This document shows positions 1 through 12,252 of a stretch of DNA of 64,000 bases, piece by piece. A model generated the notes under the pieces. That model ran no database searches, was not told the DNA's origin, and was given only the letters and a program-made list of their open reading frames with translations. The stretch comes from Hawksworthiomyces lignivorus (taxonomy: Eukaryota; Ascomycota; Sordariomycetes; Ophiostomatales; Ophiostomataceae). Both the position numbers and the translations under genes were made by a program. The stretch spans positions 62,001 to 126,000 of the forward strand of contig NTMA01000086.1 of NCBI GenBank assembly GCA_002917075.1, written 5' to 3'. Each line of letters opens with the position of its first letter. Positions within the stretch are counted from its first letter, which is position 1.

Positions 1-583
1 CACTTTACTGGCCATGCTTGCCGAAGCTGTAGCAAAGTAATGTTGCCGTGATAAAAGGCTGCCTTCATCGATGTTGCCATCAACTCGTGTAGCCTCCTGG
101 TGCAGTGAACGACAGAAACTCTAGTGGGCGGCCATGAGAGATCAATAAATATATTGTCATTATCGTCACCGGCATATCCCTTCGGTTTCGATCGAGAAAG
201 CGAGATGAAGATGAAAGATTTTCTCGAGGATCTTATAATCCAGAGAAGCACAACAATCCTCTGCTAGGGAAAATTAAAGTATAATTGAAATAATAAACGC
301 GGTGCCGGCTTCTTTTCTGACAAGTGCCATGGTCAACGTAGCAGAAACCATTCTTCTGATATCAAATAATGGTTGCCACGGTGCAATGCCGTCTTCGGAG
401 GCTGCCAAAGCATAGACGGATGCTGATTAGGTCGCTCTTCAGGATTCGGGAAAGCAGCTGAACTTATCTTCATCGCAGCGATCGCAGCTTGCTCTTCGTA
501 TGGCATCATGCGGGCGGTGGTCTGCCAGAGAGCCCAGCAGAGAAATGCATCGAGTCATGACAGTCACGGCGCAACGCCGTGAC
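1..583. other. Intergenic, no gene seen
   Basis: Left edge of the window, downstream of the minus-strand PCI-like gene. It is moderately AT-rich. Open frames here are short and have no recognisable domain. The gene to the left may begin beyond the edge. Confidence 0.5.
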
Positions 584-1688
584 TCAAGACGTCGGCTGCG
601 GCGCCGCTCTTCTCGGCTGGATCTTGCGGATGATGACAGCATCACCATCGCGCTCCCAGCCAACACCATACTTGCTCTGGAGGTCGGACCAGCTGACGCC
701 AGTCGCTGATTCGAGGACTCTGACATCCTCGAGGCGAAGGTACGCGCGGCCGAAGCACTTCAGCGTGTGCACGCACAGATTGTGCTCGGCGAACTCTAGC
801 AGTCTGGCTTGGTAGCCGTCGACGCGTCGCTGCAGATGACGGAATGCCACCCAGTCGTCGTGGGTGAGCGCGGCGAGGACGGCGTTGACGGTTGCGTTGC
901 GCAGCTTGTGGGCGCAGCGGAGCTGGAATGCGGCGTCGAGCTCGCCGCGGCGGCAGGCGGCGTCGAGCACGAGGTAGGTGGTCACCTCGCTGTGCTCGAC
1001 GCTGGTCAGTGGATGGTAGCGGTGGATGACGCGCAGGAGGTGCAGGATGGCCGGGTGGTATGCCTCGGGCTGCTTGCACAAGACGGCGAGGCGGATGCAG
1101 AAGAGGTAGGCCTGCGCGGCAAAGTCGTCCGCACGGCCCGTGGCAACAATGGCCTCGCGCAGCTTGCGCAGCGCCATCAGGACAACAGACAGATCTTTGG
1201 ATGCCGCCGTCTTCGCCGTTATGGATGCCGGCGACGGCATAACAACGCTGCTCGCCTGCGGGGCTTTGCCTGGCGCAGCAACAGTGGGAGCAGCAGCAGA
1301 GGCGGCAGCAGCAGACGTGACCATCGTCTTGCTACCATCGCTGGATTCTGGTGTCGGGCGAGCCGAGGGCGTTTTCTGAGCGCCTCCAGCTACCTTCTCA
1401 TCAAGCTCGAGCGATGCGAAACGCTCGAGGAGAGCTTGTTTATCGTCGGCATCTGCACAGAACGCCAGATACCGCTCTACAATTTTGGAGAAGTAGCGCT
1501 CCTGCGTCCTATGATCCGCGAGCCTGATTCATATTAGAATAATGTCTTGCAAGGCCCAGATAATAGTTACACTCCGCAGCAGACCTTGTCTCGCCTTTAG
1601 AAGGCAGTCCATAGACGTCGAGAGGATCTAGTTCGACTGGTCGTAGCCGACCCCACCCGCCTCCAGATGGGCCACGACGAGGAGGCAT
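584..1688 (-). CDS. PCI / SAC3-GANP-like domain protein
   Basis: Two exons, 1688-1585 and 1508-584, with a 76-nt intron (1509-1584, GTCTGC..CATAG). They join in frame to give 342 aa. The N-terminus (MPPRRGPSGG) is followed by a conserved-looking stretch, TQERYFSKIVERYLAF, which the intron interrupts just upstream. An Ala/Pro/Ser-rich linker precedes a helical domain (about residues 140-340) of the CSN8/PSMD8/eIF3K or SAC3/GANP type, with YLVLDAACRRGELDAAF and a closing winged-helix-like part. In this superfamily such domains scaffold the proteasome lid, eIF3, the COP9 signalosome or mRNA-export complexes. The partner cannot be told from sequence alone. The start is the first ATG in frame with the spliced product. 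The structure is well supported; the family name is moderately so. Confidence 0.65.
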
Positions 1689-3022
1689 TGCGGGCTTATG
1701 AGGCCATGCTAGGAAATGAAGAAAATTAATGCCAAATATCAAAATTCAAAACCGGCGTCGACACTTTTTGTGAGTCTGACCGATGCTGCGCTTTGCTGAG
1801 GTTCGACCGATGTCGTCGTGCGGCAGAAACCAAAACTGGCCAGTGGGAAGGCGCAATCGAACTCACTAAAGCACAGCCACAACCCGCGAGAGACATCACA
1901 AGCAGCATGTGGCGTTTGCAGACTATTTCTGAGATCCAGCGTCTGCTGTTAGTTTTTTTCACTATTTTTTCTTCATTTCTGACAAGGCTTCGGCTGTCTC
2001 TTCTCTAGGGCCTGGAAAGAAAACAGCGGGCGGAAAAAGACGCGTACTCAAAGCAATTTTTTTATTATTATTATGATATGCTGAGACTACTTTCCCAGGG
2101 CTGCGTCATTCCCTTTTCGTTAAGCGGGAATTCACTGAGTTTGCCGGTCTCCATTCCTAAGGGTCGGTATAAAAGAGGAGAAAAAAGAGACCGGTGGATG
2201 ATGGATCGGGAAATGAACAAAAATGTGAATGTATCGCCAAAAAATGTTATCAGCAGCAGCTTCATCTCAACACAAGCGTACAGCTTTTGAAGCTGTGCAC
2301 GCCTCGTCTGTTTTCTGCCATCGGTGTTTGTGAGGCAGAGAAATACCATTGTCTATCTCGTCTCCTATCAAGACCCAAGCGAAAAACGCTTGTGGGCAAC
2401 AAGCAGCCGTGCTAAATATGGTACTATGTAGCTCGACTGTCCTTAATCCCAAGGGTGGCGGTCAGCATTTCATTAACAACAAGGTCTCTCACGGACGGTG
2501 TTTCACGCGCGCTACCTGCACAGCACCAATTGCATGTCTTGGGCGCAAGCAAGCTTTAATTGACTCCAAGACGTATCTTGCAATGAAGAGGAGGCGGACG
2601 GAATGGTTTGTAGTCATACAATACATGTGCGCTCGCAGCAATAATAAGGCTGAGACTAACACCGAATACCGACCCCGACCAGCTTCTTGGAGGAGGTGAC
2701 CTGGGAGTGGGTCCTCCAGCGGTAGGCAGATGCGGGGACCGTCTAAGTCTCCAGTGCTAGCGTTTCGTACCTCGGTATAAGCCAGGAAAAGCTACCGTCG
2801 CCAGCTTCAGACGCCTTTGAACGAGGTGAAAACTATGAGGAGACCCAAGACGAGTGGGAAAATAATATTGCGTGCCTCGGTCGCAGTTCGCTTAAGAAGA
2901 AGAGAGCTCAACGTAATTTCGTCTCCCCTTCAGTCGCGTCCCGTTTCTCCAACTTCTGTGCTTTCATCCTCATCTACCTTGCATCTCTCCACCTGATTCA
3001 CTCCAGAAACCAGCTCTTCACT
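1689..3022. other. Divergent intergenic / promoter region
   Basis: Lies between the PCI-like gene (-) and the SDR gene (+). No credible coding region. A TATAAAAG string at 2168-2175 is about 850 nt from the SDR start, so its role is unclear. The last 120 nt (about 2900-3022) are CT-rich, like the leaders of well-expressed fungal genes, and probably form the SDR 5' UTR. Confidence 0.45.
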
Positions 3023-3962
3023 ATGGCAGACCGACTTTCCCAGATCGCAGGCCACCTCCAGGGCGGCAAGAAGGGCCTCCTCGAGGGCCAGGTGGCCATC
3101 ATCACCGGCTCTGCCCAGGGCATCGGCGCCGAGGCTGCTCGCCTATTCGCCCAGGAAGGCGCCAAGGTCGTGATTTCGGACATTGACGCGACCAAGTCGC
3201 AGGCCACCGCCGACGCCATCAAGGCGGCCGGTGGTCAGGCCATTGCTGTTCCTGGCGATCTGCTGAAGCAGGAGTACATTGATCAGCTGGTCAAGGAGGC
3301 GGCCAAGTTCGGCAACGGCAAGATCCACATCATTGTCAACAACGCCGGCTACACCTGGGACGGTGTGATCCACAAGGTGAGCAAGTTCCCTGCTCCCTCA
3401 TTTTTTTTTTCCATAACGTTCTAACGGATTTCTCTCCCCCCTTCTCCAGATGTCCGACAAGCAGTGGGACAACATCCTGGACCTGCACTCCAAGGCGCCG
3501 TTCCGTCTCATCCGTGCGGCGGCCCCGTACTTCCGCGTGACCGACGGCGAGCGCCGCAACATCATCAACATCAGCTCGACTTCGGGCATGCACGGCAACG
3601 CCGGCCAGGCCAACTACGCGCTGGCAAAGGCTGGCGTCTCCGGCCTCAGCAAGACCATCGCCAAGGAGTGGGGCCCCAAGTTCGGCGTGCGCTGCAACAC
3701 CGTCGCCTTCGGCCACATCCTAACGCGCCTGACCCAGGCCAAGGAGAAGGGCGCCTTCGTCCTCGGTCCCGACGGCGAGAAGATCGCCCTGGGTATCCCG
3801 ACCGCCCCCAAGGCCTCCGAAGAGGCCGCCGTAGCCGACATTGCCCTGCGCCGGCCCGGTACCGCCACCGAAGCCGCCAGTGCCATCCTTGCTGTGGCCA
3901 GCCCGCTGTTCGACTACGTCACGGGCCAGACTATCATGGTCACTGGCGGCCGGAACATGTAG
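3023..3962 (+). CDS. Short-chain dehydrogenase/reductase, FabG-like
   Basis: Exons 3023-3376 and 3450-3962 with a 73-nt intron (3377-3449, GTGAGC..CTCCAG). The product is 288 aa. A Rossmann domain shows TGSAQGIG starting at T28 (coenzyme binding), NNAG near residue 108, the catalytic serine in NISSTSG (about S161), and YALAK with Y174 and K178. All classical SDR catalytic elements are therefore present. Overall form resembles 3-oxoacyl-ACP reductase/FabG-type enzymes; the real substrate is unknown. There is no evident signal peptide or PTS1 (it ends GGRNM). The CT-rich leader and the ATG followed by GCAGAC support the start. It converges on the Tfc6-like gene, with a 254-nt spacer holding poly-A-like signals. 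Confidence 0.88.
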
Positions 3963-4216
3963 AAATGGTTATATGAAAAGGCGGCTTGTGAAGGACTTGG
4001 GGCAGTTTCCTGTAAAAAAATTCATCCTTGTTTGACGTCTCTTGTACATAAAGCACATAAAGTTGAGTTAAATTTAAAGACCATTGCATAGAATCCTCAG
4101 TCCCTTTTCCTGCTCTCTTTTGTAAACCGCAGCGCCTATTATATGAAAAACCCTCTTTCTCGTATATACGTTCCTTCCATTAAACACCTAAAACGTAAAA
4201 TGGCTTTACCCATATC

Positions 4217-6910
4217 TCAATCCACCGGGTCAACTCCCAGGTCCATGACCCGCACGAGTCCGGAGGCCATGGCGGCTGCTGCCCACCAGCCGTACTCCAA
4301 GTTGGGGTTCCACGCGACAGCCGAAATCCGCGTCAGGGGATCGTGGATGACGGTCTGGCCCGGCTCGTTTTCCGTGTCACTGCCGTGCTCTCCTGCCGCA
4401 GCGTCCCTGTCTCCGTCGCCGTCGTCGTCACCCACGGTGCTGCGTCCCCGCTTGGACTGCTTCCCTGTGGTCTTGGCTGTGGCCTTGGCGGCCTTCTTGG
4501 GGGTCGTCTTGGCCGTCTTCTTTGCGGGTGCCGCTGCTGTCGTCGCCGCTGCTGTCGTCGCCGCTGCTGCTGCCGCTGCCGCGGCGCTGCCAAACTCATT
4601 AGGTTCCGGCCCAAACCCTTGCAGGATGCGCACGGCGCCGAGAACCGACTGGCTGCCGTCAGCGCCCCCATCGCTGTCTTGGCGAGACGGGGTGGGCCGA
4701 AACTCATTCTCAAAGATCTTGAGCCGGTACGGCTTCTCGGGCCGGTCCGGGAACACCTTGCGCAGCATGTTGCAGGACCACAGGCTGCCGTCGGCGGCGC
4801 CGACGAGCACGTAGGGGTGGGCGGTGCCGACGGCGAGGCAGGTGGGGGGCGCGGCGCCGCGGCCGGGGAAGAAGGTGCGCGAGCTGGGGAAGAAGCGGAC
4901 GTGCAAGAAGTCGAGCTTGCCGCTGAGCGGGTTGCTGGAGGGCGCGGCGGCGGCGAAGCCCTGCATGTGGTCGCTCCAGCCCAGCAGGCCCGGCTGGAAG
5001 CCGACGACGGGCGTCGGGTGAAAGGTGTGCTCGCTGCCCGGGCGGGTCAGGTCGACGAGGCGGGCGAGGCCGCCCACGGAGTGCGACGCCACCATGTACG
5101 GGTAGGACGGGTAGCCGGAGCAGACGTCCAGGACGTGGCTGGCGTGGACGGGCAGGCGCTGCAGCAGGAGCTGCGGGCGGACCGACCACAGCGAGAGGGA
5201 GCCATCGCTGTGGCCTAGCGCGAGGCGGTTGGCGCCCAGCCAGGTCAGGCAGGTCACCGTCACGTTGTACTCGTCCAGGATGCCGAGGGTCGCGACGGGC
5301 GGCTCGATCCACTCTGCTCAGCCAGCTACTGTAAGCATTACAAGAACGTAAACAAAATGGAGAGTGGAGGAGAAAAGAGGAAGCAAGGGAACCATACCAT
5401 ATTGTGTTTCCTGGTCACTCGATCCTCGCCTGACTTCTACCACGCGAACGATGCCGTCGCTTGCCAGCACGGCCAGCATGCCGTACACAGAGGAGGCCTC
5501 GCTTCCGTCAGAGTCTACAAGCGGCACTGGACACCACAGCAGTCGCTTCGGCCGGCCCCAGTCAAAGCAGAACACCCGCTCGAGATGTGGCAGGGGGAGG
5601 GTGTGTCTGCTGCTGTCGTGCCCGAGAGGAAACCTCCACAGCTGGATGCTGCCCATTTTCTTCTTCCGTTCCTCCGCCTCTCGCCGCGCCTCCAGGATCT
5701 CTTCTGAATCCACCATCTCCATTCCGTAGTCTTCTACATTGGCAGCTCCCTTCTTGTGCAGCTGGTCCGCGTGCGGCACCACCGCGAGGGCCACCAGCTG
5801 GTCGACGTGGCCGGCGAGCGGCGCCCATGCCAAGGAGACGACGACGCCGCCTGCGTGCAGCATCCAGCTGGCGGGGCCGCGAGGCGGCGCCTCGGAGCTC
5901 CCGGGCTCCTTTTCGTCGAGAGGGAGGCCCGCGTCCTGCAGCGCGCGGCATTCGCCGGGGCGGAAGAGGACGGGCTGCTGGCGGGCAGCGGGGCCCAGCA
6001 GGGCGACGAGGTCGTGCGCGGGTGCGGGTGGCGCAGGCGCGGCCGGGGGGTCAAGCGCATGGCCCTCATGGGGCAGGAACGTCTGGCCGTCCGGGGCGGT
6101 CATGGCGTGCGCTTGCTGGCGCGGCTGGTGGGCGTCCTGGAGGTAGGAGGAGCGGTACCAGGCGCGGTAGGCCTGCGCCTGGTCGGCCTCGAAGTTGTCA
6201 GGCAGCCAGGGGCTGGGCAGCACACAGCCGTCATCGTCGTCGTCGTCGTCAGCGTCTTCGTCTTCGTCCTCATCGTCGTCGCCCTCGTGCTCGTCTCCTG
6301 CGTCGGCGTCCGCTCCGCTTTTGCCGCCGTCGCCGCCGCTCTTGCCCCCGGCGGCGCGGCGGTCGGTTGTCTTCCGCGGCAGCACCGGGTACGCGACCCA
6401 GCGCCAGCGCAGGGCGTCGACGATGGCGATGGCGTGCGGGTCGGGCCCGAAGACGATCTCGATGAGGGTGCGGAAGCGGTCCCACTTCTTCAGCGGGCCG
6501 ACGTAGAAGCGCGTGCTGCGGTTGTCCTGCGGGTACGGCGGGATCTCGAAGGCGCTCGCCGGCGGCAGCGGCAGCGCCTCGTCCGGCCTCCGCCTCGCCG
6601 ACCCGCCAACGGCGCGATCCTGGCTGCGGCGGCCGGTACTGCCGCCGTCGGCGCCCCAACTACCGCCTGTCCCTGCTCTTCCCCTGCGCGGGTGCTGCTG
6701 CCGCCGCGGTGCCGCGCGGCGCCTGCGCCCGGCGTCCTCGCCAGAGCTAGCACCATCATCAGAGACGTAGTCGTCTTCCGAGTCGCTAGGTTCGCCCATG
6801 ACCACGTCGTCCTCCGGCGAGGGGGAGTACGCTTGCCCTTCGCCCTCAGGCTTCCTCGCCTGTGAGGATGGTCTAGCGGCCCTCTGGCCTGTCCTTTTCC
6901 GCGTCCGCAT
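4217..6910 (-). CDS. WD40 protein, TFIIIC subunit Tfc6/Sfc6-like
   Basis: Exons 6910-5398 and 5313-4217 with an 84-nt intron (5314-5397). The product is 869 aa. The first ATG is MRTRKRTGQ; the open frame runs upstream only to a TTG. The N-terminal ~250 residues are charged and disordered, with Ser/Asp patches, Arg-rich runs and a long Asp/Glu run (plus-strand positions about 6220-6300). Then come WD40-like blades (SLAWAPLAG, LAVGTAHPYVLVGAADGSLW). A Lys/Ala-rich AT-hook-like insertion (KKTAKTTPKKAAK) precedes the closing segment AVAWNPNLEYGWWAAAAMAS, which I associate with the TFIIIC tau91/GTF3C2 family. Those proteins help TFIIIC bind the B box of tRNA genes and recruit Pol III. WD40 architecture is secure; the Tfc6 assignment is recognition-based. 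Confidence 0.7.
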
Positions 6911-8677
6911 GGCCGCTACATTTGCAGCATAGCTGTGAGTAAATGCAATATACACGCGCAAGATATCTCTTGGTTAGGGTGGCGCTGTGCTTGTTGTTGC
7001 GCACTCGCGCTAGCCACGTATCTTTGGTATGAGGCTAGTGGTGGGAATTTTCAGCGGGCTGACGCCCCTAGAGAAATCCTTTAATTCGTGTAACTCAATC
7101 GCGCCGGTACGTCATAATCTTCCCGCTACTCAATAGCTATGAATTTTACGGCCGCAAATGGCGTTTTCCTGCGTCAACCAGAAATGAATTGAAGCGAACA
7201 AGAAGCGACTGTGTCTTCAACTAGCAACCAGCCGCTGCTCCAAGATACTGCCACTAGAATCGGATTGACGTGTTGTGATTCCGACCTCCTATCAGCTAAA
7301 GGAGGCATTCCTGACAATGAATGGGAGGCCGCTCCTCGTACAAAGAGATTTATTCTCCTCAGCTGATGGGCCCATACGTTTGAGTGCTGATGGACTCCTA
7401 CGGTAACTGCTCGCACCTCAATGCGCCGATACCCGTCTAGATGCAAGGGAGAAAAGGTGGCCGCATCAATTGTTTTCCGAGTGATCTAGTGGATGATCCA
7501 GTCCACCGCGTGACTGAAGTTAGAGCTTTGCTTCAAAGGGACTTTTTCATTATGCCAGGTTATAAGGCCCCTTGGTTCGGTCGATGACCGTATGTCCATA
7601 TACAGGTCATATCCCCCTCTCAGCATGTTCAGGTGATAGTGATTTTCAGGTAGAGAGTGTACCCCCGAGGTAGAGAGTTGGTTGGCCTTTCCCATAGAGA
7701 AGGACACATGCAATGTCAGGCAATACAGATGGAAGGGAATAATGAGAAGCCTTTTTTTTTTTTTTTTTTTTTTTGGAAGTGGTAGAAAAGAGCCAGCTAA
7801 TTGTTTTGTCACGGATGTATTCCTCGCCATCCAGTGTGGTGAAGTCTCTAGGGCAATCTCACAACATTCGCTCCGAAGTAGTTAGTCCCTAGATTCTCGG
7901 TCTCGTGAAAATTGAGAGACCATATTAATCGATCATTTGTACACTCTCCTCGGCATGGCATCGCCACCAAGGTTTGCCCATAGCAAATACCTTCCTTCGA
8001 GGCCACTAGAGAAGAATGGCCCTCTTGGCAATGCCCAGTTAAACACACCGTAGAAGGTATTAATTTGAAGTCCTCCATCCAAAGCCTGATATAATAGCGG
8101 CAGTTGCATCGTCAAAAATCAAGCCAGGCAAACGCATTAGGGCCACCTACGAGACACATTTAAGGGACAAGGCTAGCTAGCTGCGAGGCATATTTATCAA
8201 ACGAGGCCAGTGATGAGGCACATTTTAACTGACAAGGCTGGTGCGCAAGGTTGCTAGACCGCCGGGGAACTCTGCCAATGAGATTGAACTGACCTTTTCT
8301 GTCATCGACCATATTTTTTTGGCCTAGGCAAGCAGCGATAATACTTCAAAAGCCTTCGTAGCAAGTGTTATGTTGCACAACGTAGAACCTTCTCTTTTCT
8401 AAATGCAAGTAGTACTGTTATTTACAGAGGGAACTGTCCCAGAGAGAAAGCCAGCCCCAGATAAGAATCAAATAAACAAAGCAATTATTACAAAATAGAA
8501 GATGGCGCCATTATCAAACCGTACGTGTATCGGCGTCGCCCCCAGGGATCGGAATCCGCGCTCGATAGCTGCTCCTTGTCCCTCCTCCGTCCGGCGACAA
8601 AAGCCAACCACATCTCCTCTGCCACTCCAGACAGACCAATCAACAACGCTAGCTCTCTCTTCTCCGCCTCTCTCCTC
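6911..8677. other. Intergenic, no gene seen
   Basis: About 1.8 kb of lower-GC sequence. It includes T23 at 7752-7774 and three degenerate ~30-nt repeats at 8151-8244. Open frames of 60-115 codons at 7174-7446, 7486-7830 and 7848-8078 (minus strand) show neither the GC3 bias of the neighbours nor a known motif. Confidence 0.45.
8151..8244. repeat. Degenerate ~30-nt tandem repeat, 3 units
   Basis: Units at 8151-8184, 8185-8214 and 8215-8244 each begin GAGRCAYATTT and contain ACRAGGCY about 15-20 nt later. The first unit carries a GCTAGCTAGC palindrome. The repetition is imperfect, so it may be old or coincidental. Confidence 0.4.
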
Positions 8678-9388
8678 TTACAGCATGGCCAGAGCGGCGA
8701 CCAGGCCGCCGACCAGGCCAGCGCCGAGAGCAGCGGTCTCGCGCGGCGCCGGGTTGCTGGTGGCGCTGGTGGTGCCGGCAGCGGCCGCAGTGCCAGTAGA
8801 GGACGAAGTGCCAGTAGGGGACGAAGTGCTAGTAGAGGACGACGAAATGGCAGTGGTGCCCGGGAGGCCGCCGGTGGTGGAGGCAGGGGCGGCGGAAGGG
8901 GTGGTCGAGTCGCTGGCAAAGGTGGAGGTGCACGAGACGGCGGAGGGGACGGTAACGCCCTGGGCGGCGCACAGCTGGGAGGCGAAGACGACAGCGGAGC
9001 TCTGGTCGGCGGCGTCGCAGCCGCCGGGCTTAGCCAGGCAGCAGGCGATGTCGGAGATGAACGAGCTGTCGGCGCAGATGCACTTGACGTTGGTGCCACA
9101 GTTGCCGATGCCGTTTTGGAGGAAGCCATCGGCGCAGGATTGCTATGCAGCGCGCGAGAGGAACAGGTTAGCTGAGCTGGCGGCCGGCGCATAGCACAAG
9201 AGCAAAAAGAAAAGCAGCTGAGGATTCCCCTTTTCTTTGCTCGTCTTCTTTCTTCTTTTTTTTGTGCAATATTTTATTTTTCCTTTCTGAAGAACAAAAG
9301 GGGAGCGTCAACTTACAGCGCAAGTCGGCAGCTGGTTGAACTGGGCGGCGGCCATGCCAGCGAGCGCGAGAACAGCGAAAGTCTTCAT
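8678..9388 (-). CDS. CFEM-domain protein, probably GPI-anchored
   Basis: Exons 9388-9317 and 9142-8678 with a 174-nt intron (9143-9316, GTAAGT..GCATAG). The product is 178 aa. The signal peptide (MKTFAVLALAGMAAA) is followed by a CFEM domain with cysteines at 23, 27, 39, 45, 47, 58, 59, 66 and 82 (CAQSC..KCIC..ACC spacing). A Ser/Thr/Pro/Ala-rich stalk of about 70 residues ends in a hydrophobic tail (GAGLVGGLVAALAML), as in GPI-anchored wall proteins. Some CFEM proteins bind haem through an Asp three residues before the CxC; this protein has Asn42 there. Roles in the family include haem/iron capture, wall structure and virulence. The intron splits the first two cysteines of the domain, which supports the splice model. 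Confidence 0.88.
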
Positions 9389-9988
9389 GGTGAACGACGT
9401 CGAGACAAATAAGAGAGTTTGCGAGTAGTGAATCGAGGCACCGGCTTGGCTGTTAAAGTCGCGATCGTGTGAAGAGGCAATGGCAGATGGGAATGGAAAG
9501 TCGGCGCAAATTAAAATGGTCTACGAGAACTAAGGGTTTATCTTATTTAAAGTTAGGACAACCGAGCGGAGAGAGAGAACAGGTACCAAAACAATGGAGA
9601 CGATGAGTTACAGAAGAGAGAGAGACTACGACATGCTGCATTCGTACCGGGACGGTCTGGTTGGTGGAAGGGGTGAAATTATCACTAATTAGGGGGGCGA
9701 TAAACAGGTACGGCAAAAGTAATATGGGGAGCCAAGACAGACAACCCAAGCAAAATTGCTAGGCCAAGCCATACCCATAATAATCAGTATATATTACCAT
9801 CTCGACGTCAGATGCGAGTACGACTACGAAGGGAAAAGAGGTATATTGCTCGTATGCTTTTAGTGATGCTGCCTTCCCGGTTCAGCGAATGACAGGTGGG
9901 TCTCTTCAGCAGGGGGTGGCGGGTGAGAACAAAGACCCAAAAGAGGGGAAACCTACGACGGGCGGTACGACTACAGAAGGGCCGTTCC

Positions 9989-10020
<32 letters not shown>

Positions 10021-12252
10021 GAAGAGAGAGAGACAAGAAAATTCAATAGGTAACGAGCGTGGACACTGTGCAGCGCACAATACCTAAATGCGCAGCACGG
10101 AGGCCACCGAGTGTGAATCAGGAGAGCAGAGGAATGGCGGTGTTAATTTGCGACTTGCTTGCTCTGCCTCCCATCTTCCTCCATGCTTGGGTCCTTCCGG
10201 ACGCGTACGACTCCCCCGTCCTGCTCGCATTCTGTCGCACTTTTTCTCGCAGCCGTCGGAGCACTGCGTGCGCCTTTCCTCCTGGTCCACGTCAGTAAAC
10301 CTGGCTCGCCCTAGCAGAGCCGTTGGCCAACGAGGTTTTGCATACGGGCGCCGTGGCTTCCGGCGAAGAAGTGTCCGACAGCTCGGATAGATTAGAGGGG
10401 CAGATAGAGAATAAGCATTGATACGCGTATTGTCGAGAGGAAGTTTTACCAATCCGCCGGCGCCGGTTGTAACAGACCAGTCAGGCCAGTGCTGCACTAT
10501 GGGAGAAGAAGGACATGTGTGTTAAGGTGTGTGTGTGCGTAGGTGTGTGCAGGTATGTATGCGTGTGTGCGCTTGCGAGCGACGATTTCGCAATCTGTTG
10601 CAAGCTTACAGTACTTCCGCCGTCTAAGATGGTGTGGAGAATGTGCGTTTAGGAGTTCAAAGCTTTTTATCTGACTCGGGAAGTTGTAAAACACCGCCAA
10701 TCCTTCCGTCCTTTTAGCCTTCTAAGCCGTCATCCCGAGCCCACATACCCGGTCGTTGTCGGTTCAGCAGCTCAAGAATACTCTGATGCCGCTCATTGCA
10801 ATTTAAAATGACGGCTGCCGGGGTTCGTGATGATGATGATGACGATGATGATGCTTAAAAAGCTGCACGCACAAGTGTGCAACGTTATTTCAGGCCCCTG
10901 TCGTCTAGTCTTGCGCTGCATCAGTCAGACCGAACCCAGGACGCAGCCTGTGGAGCACAGCAGCATCTGCCGTGCGGTTCAACAGGTCACTGCCAATATA
11001 TTTTTTTTTTTTTGTAGCTTTCCGCCTCTAGCCACATCTGCGGGAGCCCACCTGGCTCCATTCGCCGACTGATGTTGTAGACGGGACGTCGTCAAGTCTC
11101 GTGCTCATCTAAAGGAGTTTCCCTTTTCACGCCTGACCGGCGCATATCGGTGCGTGCTCCGTATTTGAATTCATATCACGTACGAGCAATTAGGTGTCTA
11201 GATGCTACTCTATAATGTGGTTTCTGAGGCAGCGATTGTCGCTTTCTCCGCAGAGATCAACTGCAATATACACCTAAACGGGAGAAGCCCCCCAGCAGAT
11301 CGTCCCATTGGTTCAATTGCCTCTCCCAATCTTACCAGGTTCTTTTTGCACATCCTTTCCGCTACGGAGTACTGAACAAATATCCACGACCTGGCCTGCC
11401 ATTGGTTGCTAACCAGAAACGGAACTTTCCGACCAACGGTTGGCTGTCTGGGTCCTTGGTGTGTGGTCCTTTCCTCTTCTATGTACCTCTTTTTCCCTCC
11501 TTTCCTGTTTTTGCTGTCTTGCTTCTCACCTGCTGCCGCAGTGCTGCGTCGCTATTGCCCGTTGCCATTCATTCATCTCCCTGCGTCTGCGCTCCCCGCG
11601 CTCTGAGACCTTTGCACCTGGCCTGCCTGCCTGCCTTTGAATTGTGTCTCTCCATCGACCTTTCTCCTTTTGGCTCTGCTCGTCACCCTCTGGACAGTCG
11701 CGCCTGCCTCTGCAAGTGTCATGCGCGTGTGTGAGATTCGTCTAAAGAAAATCTCTCAACGCTGTTTCGCTAGCCCTACCTGTATTCGTATTCGTATTCT
11801 ACGTGTTGTACGAGTACTGCACGTTGTATGTACAGCGTACTCTGTAGGCTTTATTGCTGCGTGCAATTGCGTGTGCGCCTTGTCTCCTCTGTCTCTCCCC
11901 TGCGCTGTTGGAGAGAGTGTGAGCGCCGCGTAAACTCCCCCTCCACCCCCTGTTCTTCGTTTTCTTAACAGGCGAAGAAGGTTTACAACGACCCATCGAG
12001 CGATGAATCTTTCTTTTCTATAAGCCTAGCTAGTGGCCCCCCCCCCCCTGGTCTTGGCTTTCGTCGATTTTATTCTCCAGCTGTCGATTTTTGCTTTCTT
12101 TCATCGCTGTTACTTTTCCTCATTTTGCTCAACATCACAGCTCAATTGTGGCCTTCTTGTGCACAGCGGCTGGACAGCTCAGCACATCCCACAACATCAG
12201 ATAGGAGAGCTGGTCACATTTCCCCAGAAAGTCCTCTATCCCCTTATAGACG
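9389..12252. other. Intergenic; upstream of CFEM and MFS genes
   Basis: 2.9 kb between divergently transcribed genes. It contains A29 (9989-10017), a TG-rich stretch (about 10515-10570), a GAT-rich stretch (about 10827-10855) and one TACGGAGTA (11363-11371). From about 11,450 the plus strand is markedly pyrimidine-rich, consistent with a long 5' leader or promoter of the MFS gene, and includes C9 at about 12034-12048. Several ATGs occur in that stretch. No coding region of neighbour-like composition was seen. Confidence 0.45.

Noticed and set aside
2168..2175. TATAAAAG box
   Set aside because: It is about 850 nt from the SDR start and on the wrong strand for the other gene; no basis for assigning it to a promoter.
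5756..6865. 369-codon plus-strand open frame
   Set aside because: Antisense to the Tfc6-like gene; composition is an artefact of its GC-rich codons.
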